The translations under genes were made by a program, and so were the position numbers. Shown here piece after piece: positions 22,869 through 25,429 of a stretch of DNA of 25,429 nt (positions are counted from its first letter, which is position 1; each line of letters begins with the position of its first letter). Origin of the DNA: Nevskiaceae bacterium (GTDB lineage: Bacteria; Pseudomonadota; Gammaproteobacteria; Steroidobacterales; Steroidobacteraceae); NCBI GenBank assembly GCA_024234075.1, contig JACKOV010000012.1, positions 1 to 25,429 of the forward strand. The letters are read 5' to 3'. Under the pieces are notes generated by a model. The model was given only the letters and a program-made list of their open reading frames with translations, was not told where the DNA came from and searched no databases.

Positions 22869-23939
22869 CTATAGCGGCAGCTGGCACCGCAGGATCCGCA
22901 GGTCGGTGCCCGAACCGATCAGCAGCTGCTGGTTGAATACGGCGCCGACGCTGCCGGCGGAAATCTGCCTGCCGTCGTTCAAATAGACTTCGGTCAGGCG
23001 GGAGCCGCCTTTCGCTTGTGGAAGGAAGCGGTATATCTGGGTCGGTGCCGGGCGCTGCGGATCGCGGCGGTGCAGCCCGAGCGCCAGTAACTTGGGATGG
23101 GCCGCGATCCATACCGAACCGTCGGCATCGACGTTGACGCTGTCCGGTGCGCTGCCGAGCGGCACCTGCTCGAGCAGGATGAGATCGCCGGTGGCAGCGT
23201 TGCGCGAGAACAGCGCGAGGCGCTGGCCCGACGCTTCGCTGACGTAGATCTGCAAGCCGTCCGGGCTCATCGCCATGCCGGCAGCGGATTTGAGGCCGGT
23301 GGCCACTGTGCGCATCGTACGGCCATCGAAGTGGATCAGCTGCGACAGGCCACGGCGGAACAGCCTCTCGGTTACCCGTGTGAAATCGCTGCCGGCGCCC
23401 GAAGCATTGGCGACATAGAACTGATCCGGCCCGATAGCGACGATCGCCTCGGGGCTCCGCAGCAGCGGGTCGCGTACCGTGCGCACCGCCCGGAATGCAC
23501 CAGTGGCCGACTGTTCGAAGATCTCGATACTGGGTTCGGCACCGGGTGGATGGTTGATCACGAACAGCCGCTGCGAGCCGTCGCCGGCGTGGTACAGCGA
23601 CATGCCTTGTGGCCGGAACAGTGGTGGATCGACCACGAGTGCAGGGCGTGGGCGCGGTTCGGCGAGATTCAGGTCGAGCAGCATCACGGTGCCGAACACC
23701 GGCTTGCCTTCCGCCAGGCCACGACGATCGAGATAGGAAAGGTAGGCGATGCCGCGGGCCCGATCGAGCTGGATGTCTGCCGCACTGGCCGCCAGCGGCA
23801 GGCTGCTGCAGCTGCCGGCGAAATGCGGCGCGAGGGTCTTGAACTGTCCGCCGTGGCGGAGGAACTCGAGAGCGATGATGGCTGCGAGTCCGGCAGCCGC
23901 GAGCGCGGTCCAGCCGAGGCGCTTGAGCCAGGTCTTCAA
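22869..23939 (-). CDS. paraoxonase-like beta-propeller protein, membrane-anchored
   Basis: The 356-residue protein has an N-terminal hydrophobic segment (about residues 9-26) after Lys/Arg residues, so it is probably anchored in the membrane facing the periplasm. The rest resembles the six-bladed paraoxonase/arylesterase (SMP-30-like) propeller: VMLLDLN, RPQGMSLYH, LFVINHPPG, AIVAIGPDQFYVAN, AMSPDGLQIYVSEA, and a terminal LLIGSGTDLRILRC like the PON C-terminus. By hand alignment the PON1 catalytic His115 is Gln and calcium ligands Asn224 and Asn270 are not conserved, so lactonase activity is doubtful. The TTG start at 23939 is chosen because GGAG at 23947-23950 lies seven bases upstream and no ATG is near. 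Confidence 0.75.
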   Translation of the reverse strand: MKTWLKRLGWTALAAAGLAAIIALEFLRHGGQFKTLAPHFAGSCSSLPLAASAADIQLDRARGIAYLSYLDRRGLAEGKPVFGTVMLLDLNLAEPRPRPALVVDPPLFRPQGMSLYHAGDGSQRLFVINHPPGAEPSIEIFEQSATGAFRAVRTVRDPLLRSPEAIVAIGPDQFYVANASGAGSDFTRVTERLFRRGLSQLIHFDGRTMRTVATGLKSAAGMAMSPDGLQIYVSEASGQRLALFSRNAATGDLILLEQVPLGSAPDSVNVDADGSVWIAAHPKLLALGLHRRDPQRPAPTQIYRFLPQAKGGSRLTEVYLNDGRQISAGSVGAVFNQQLLIGSGTDLRILRCQLPL

Positions 23940-23992
23940 CGATGCACTCCGTCGCGCGCAGGCCAGTGGCGCGATCCCTGCGAAGGGCGATC

Positions 23993-23998
23993 ATTATA
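23993..23998 (-). promoter_or_regulatory. -10 box upstream of the beta-propeller gene
   Basis: A perfect TATAAT is present on the minus strand in an otherwise GC-rich gap of 106 bases. The start site would be near 23986, leaving a leader of about 47 bases with the GGAG site before the TTG codon. No good -35 box is seen at 16-18 bases, so strength or activator dependence is open. Confidence 0.4.
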
Positions 23999-24045
23999 GC
24001 CGGTTGCCAGCCACGGCATCGGCGGCAAGCCGTATCCGTTTGGCG

Positions 24046-24603
24046 TCACTGTCCGCCGAGATCGAGACGGTCACCGTGTTTGGGTGGGGCCGGCCAGCGC
24101 TCGCTGCACGGCAGCTCGTTGGCAGCGCGAGCCAGCCAGACCGCCGCCGACAACCAGCCGCCGTGCGTGACGATGATGCGCGCCGTTCCCGGATCGAAAT
24201 CGCGCACTCGTTGCAGCAGCCGACCGACCGGCTCACCCCCGCCCGGTGCGTGGTGCTCGAAATTGGTGCACCATGCAGCGATGTCCTGCGTCGGTATGGC
24301 CGACCAGAGATGGCCGTCCCAGCGACCGAAGTCCAGCTCGACCAGGGCGGCGTCCACCCGATGCTGCCAGCCCCAGCTGGCCAGCCAGCGGCCGACGGCG
24401 CGGCAGCGTTGCAGCGGAGAGGTGACGACGATCTGCGGCAAGGCATGACGCCGGGCATGCGCGCGAATCCGGTAGGCGAGTCGCCGGGCGCGGCGTGGAT
24501 CGACGGGCAGATCGGTGCGGCCGAGACAGCGGCCGTCGGCATCTGCGACCCGCGGGTGGCGCCAGGCATGCAGCAACAGCAGATCTGCGTGCGTGGCGTT
24601 CAC
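24046..24603 (-). CDS. histidine phosphatase family protein, probable alpha-ribazole phosphatase (CobC-like)
   Basis: The 185-residue protein belongs to the phosphoglycerate-mutase-like phosphatases. The N-terminal catalytic motif appears as WRHPRV with Arg15-His16, in place of the usual RHG. GRCLGRTDLP (24-33), SPLQRC with Arg66, ELDFGRWDG with Glu89, and VTHGG with His147 complete the active site. The RHP plus GRTDLP form is that of CobC-like proteins, which remove phosphate from alpha-ribazole or adenosylcobalamin phosphate. The position right after cobS, with stop/start overlap (ATGA), supports a role in late cobalamin synthesis. A general phosphatase of the same fold is the alternative. 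Confidence 0.82.
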   Translation of the reverse strand: MNATHADLLLLHAWRHPRVADADGRCLGRTDLPVDPRRARRLAYRIRAHARRHALPQIVVTSPLQRCRAVGRWLASWGWQHRVDAALVELDFGRWDGHLWSAIPTQDIAAWCTNFEHHAPGGGEPVGRLLQRVRDFDPGTARIIVTHGGWLSAAVWLARAANELPCSERWPAPPKHGDRLDLGGQ

Positions 24604-25403
24604 TGCAGACCCGATGCGAGTGCCAGCAGTACCAGCACTTCACCACACTGCTCGGCCGCGCCCAGGGTGTCGCCGGTGTAACCGCCGAGGCGTCGCCGCA
24701 ACCAGGCACGTAGCACCGCGATCAGCAGGATCAAGCCGCCGATCGCCATGCCGCCGGCGATGACCGCGGAGGGTGCCCATGCCGCGGCAAGCGCCAGCAG
24801 GAGCGCGCCACCGGCGCAGGCCCAGGCAGTGTCGATCCCGCGCACGTCGCGCGCCAGTGGTTTGGCCTTGGCATGGGCCTCGTCACCGGCATAGGGCAAC
24901 AGGGCCATCAGGACCACGGCGGCCGCGCGTCCCGCGGCATGTGCGGCTACGCAGGCGGCCGCGCCCAGCAGCACATCGTGTGCCAGCAGCTCGGCCAGCA
25001 GCAGCACCCGCAGCAGCAGGCTCAATATCAGCGCCGCCGCGCCGTAGCTGCCGATGCGCGAATCTTTCATGATCGCCAGCGCCCGCTCGCGCGATGCGGT
25101 GCCGAGCAGCGCGTCGCAGGTATCGGCCAGGCCGTCTTCGTGGAACGCGGCCGTGAGCCACAGCGTGGCGGCCACGGCGAGCGTCGCGGCCACGAGTGGC
25201 GACCAAATCAGCTGCGCGGCGCAGGCCACCATCGCTCCCGCGGCACCGACCAGCGCGCCCACCCATGGAAAATATCGTACGGCCCGATTCAGCCACATGG
25301 GTTCGTAGCCGACCCAGGCCGGCACGGGCAGCCGCGTGAGGAACTGCAGCGCCACGCCACAGAGACGTAGTTCGTGGGCCAACGCTGTGCCGAGGCGGGA
25401 CAT
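24600..25403 (-). CDS. cobS: adenosylcobinamide-GDP ribazoletransferase (cobalamin synthase)
   Basis: CobS is an integral membrane enzyme that joins adenosylcobinamide-GDP to alpha-ribazole (or its phosphate), completing the nucleotide loop of vitamin B12. The 267 residues include FLTRLPVP (21-28), YFPWVGALVGA (44-54), the metal-binding HEDGLADTCD (88-97), MKDSRIGSYG (112-121) and LGGYTGDTLGAAEQ near the end, with several hydrophobic helices. ATG 25403 overlaps the stop of the preceding frame as TGATG, and the stop overlaps the phosphatase gene as ATGA. All family hallmarks are intact. Confidence 0.96.
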   Translation of the reverse strand: MSRLGTALAHELRLCGVALQFLTRLPVPAWVGYEPMWLNRAVRYFPWVGALVGAAGAMVACAAQLIWSPLVAATLAVAATLWLTAAFHEDGLADTCDALLGTASRERALAIMKDSRIGSYGAAALILSLLLRVLLLAELLAHDVLLGAAACVAAHAAGRAAAVVLMALLPYAGDEAHAKAKPLARDVRGIDTAWACAGGALLLALAAAWAPSAVIAGGMAIGGLILLIAVLRAWLRRRLGGYTGDTLGAAEQCGEVLVLLALASGLQ

Positions 25404-25429
25404 CAGCTCGAGCGCCTGCTCACGCCGGC
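25403..25429 (-). CDS. C-terminal end of a gene upstream of cobS, possibly cobT (partial)
   Basis: The minus strand from the window edge reads AGVSRRSS and then TGA, overlapping the cobS ATG by one base (TGATG). AGVS matches the common C-terminal EAGVS of CobT, the nicotinate-nucleotide:dimethylbenzimidazole phosphoribosyltransferase, which often precedes cobS. Only eight codons are visible, so the assignment rests on context and a four-residue match. Confidence 0.4.
   Translation of the reverse strand, partial: AGVSRRSS

Noticed and set aside
1..25429. CRISPR array, tRNA, rRNA, insertion sequence or phage attachment site
   Set aside because: No spaced direct repeats, no tRNA- or rRNA-like segments, no transposase or integrase motifs and no composition break large enough to suggest an island were seen.

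Overview
The window is a gene-dense, GC-rich stretch of bacterial chromosome with no mobile element, rRNA, tRNA or CRISPR array. UbiE, UbiJ and UbiB side by side, a DUF971 protein, a Thx-type ribosomal protein and a cobS-cobC pair point to an aerobic gammaproteobacterium, perhaps of the Xanthomonadales/Nevskiales type. The lineage is inferred from gene content only.

Positions 1-8845 (+) hold an apparently complete, unsplit tryptophan operon, trpL-E-G-D-C-F-B-A, in which no trp genes are fused. It is preceded by an attenuator that can be read directly: a 16-residue leader peptide with tandem Trp codons, a candidate antiterminator, and a strong terminator hairpin with a T-tract. Nearly every junction is a stop/start overlap. 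The coupling continues past trpA into a Bcr/CflA-type MFS transporter and a hotdog-like protein, so these two are probably co-transcribed with trp.

Positions 8862-14832 (-) read, in transcription order: a DUF971 protein, ubiE, ubiJ, ubiB (ubiquinone synthesis), a cyclopropane-fatty-acyl-phospholipid synthase, and a geranylgeranyl-reductase-family flavoprotein. The last two may form a lipid-modification pair.

Positions 14980-19944 (+) hold a three-gene redox cluster: a GltD-like FAD/NAD(P) protein with two C-terminal 4Fe-4S ferredoxin motifs, then the fused gamma-alpha and the beta subunits of a 2-oxoacid:acceptor oxidoreductase. Together they would make a 2-oxoacid oxidoreductase with its own electron-transfer subunit. 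A 41-residue ribosomal protein Thx and a strong terminator follow.

Positions 20090-25429 (-) read, in transcription order: the tail of a probable cobT, cobS, a CobC-like phosphatase (late cobalamin synthesis), a membrane-anchored paraoxonase-like beta-propeller protein, a Tat-exported flavin amine oxidase, and a FabH-like ketosynthase III.

No intergenic gap exceeds about 150 bases. The parts most worth following up are the attenuator, the two extra genes on the trp operon, the CFA-synthase/flavoprotein pair and the self-contained 2-oxoacid oxidoreductase. I saw no clearly unprecedented system.
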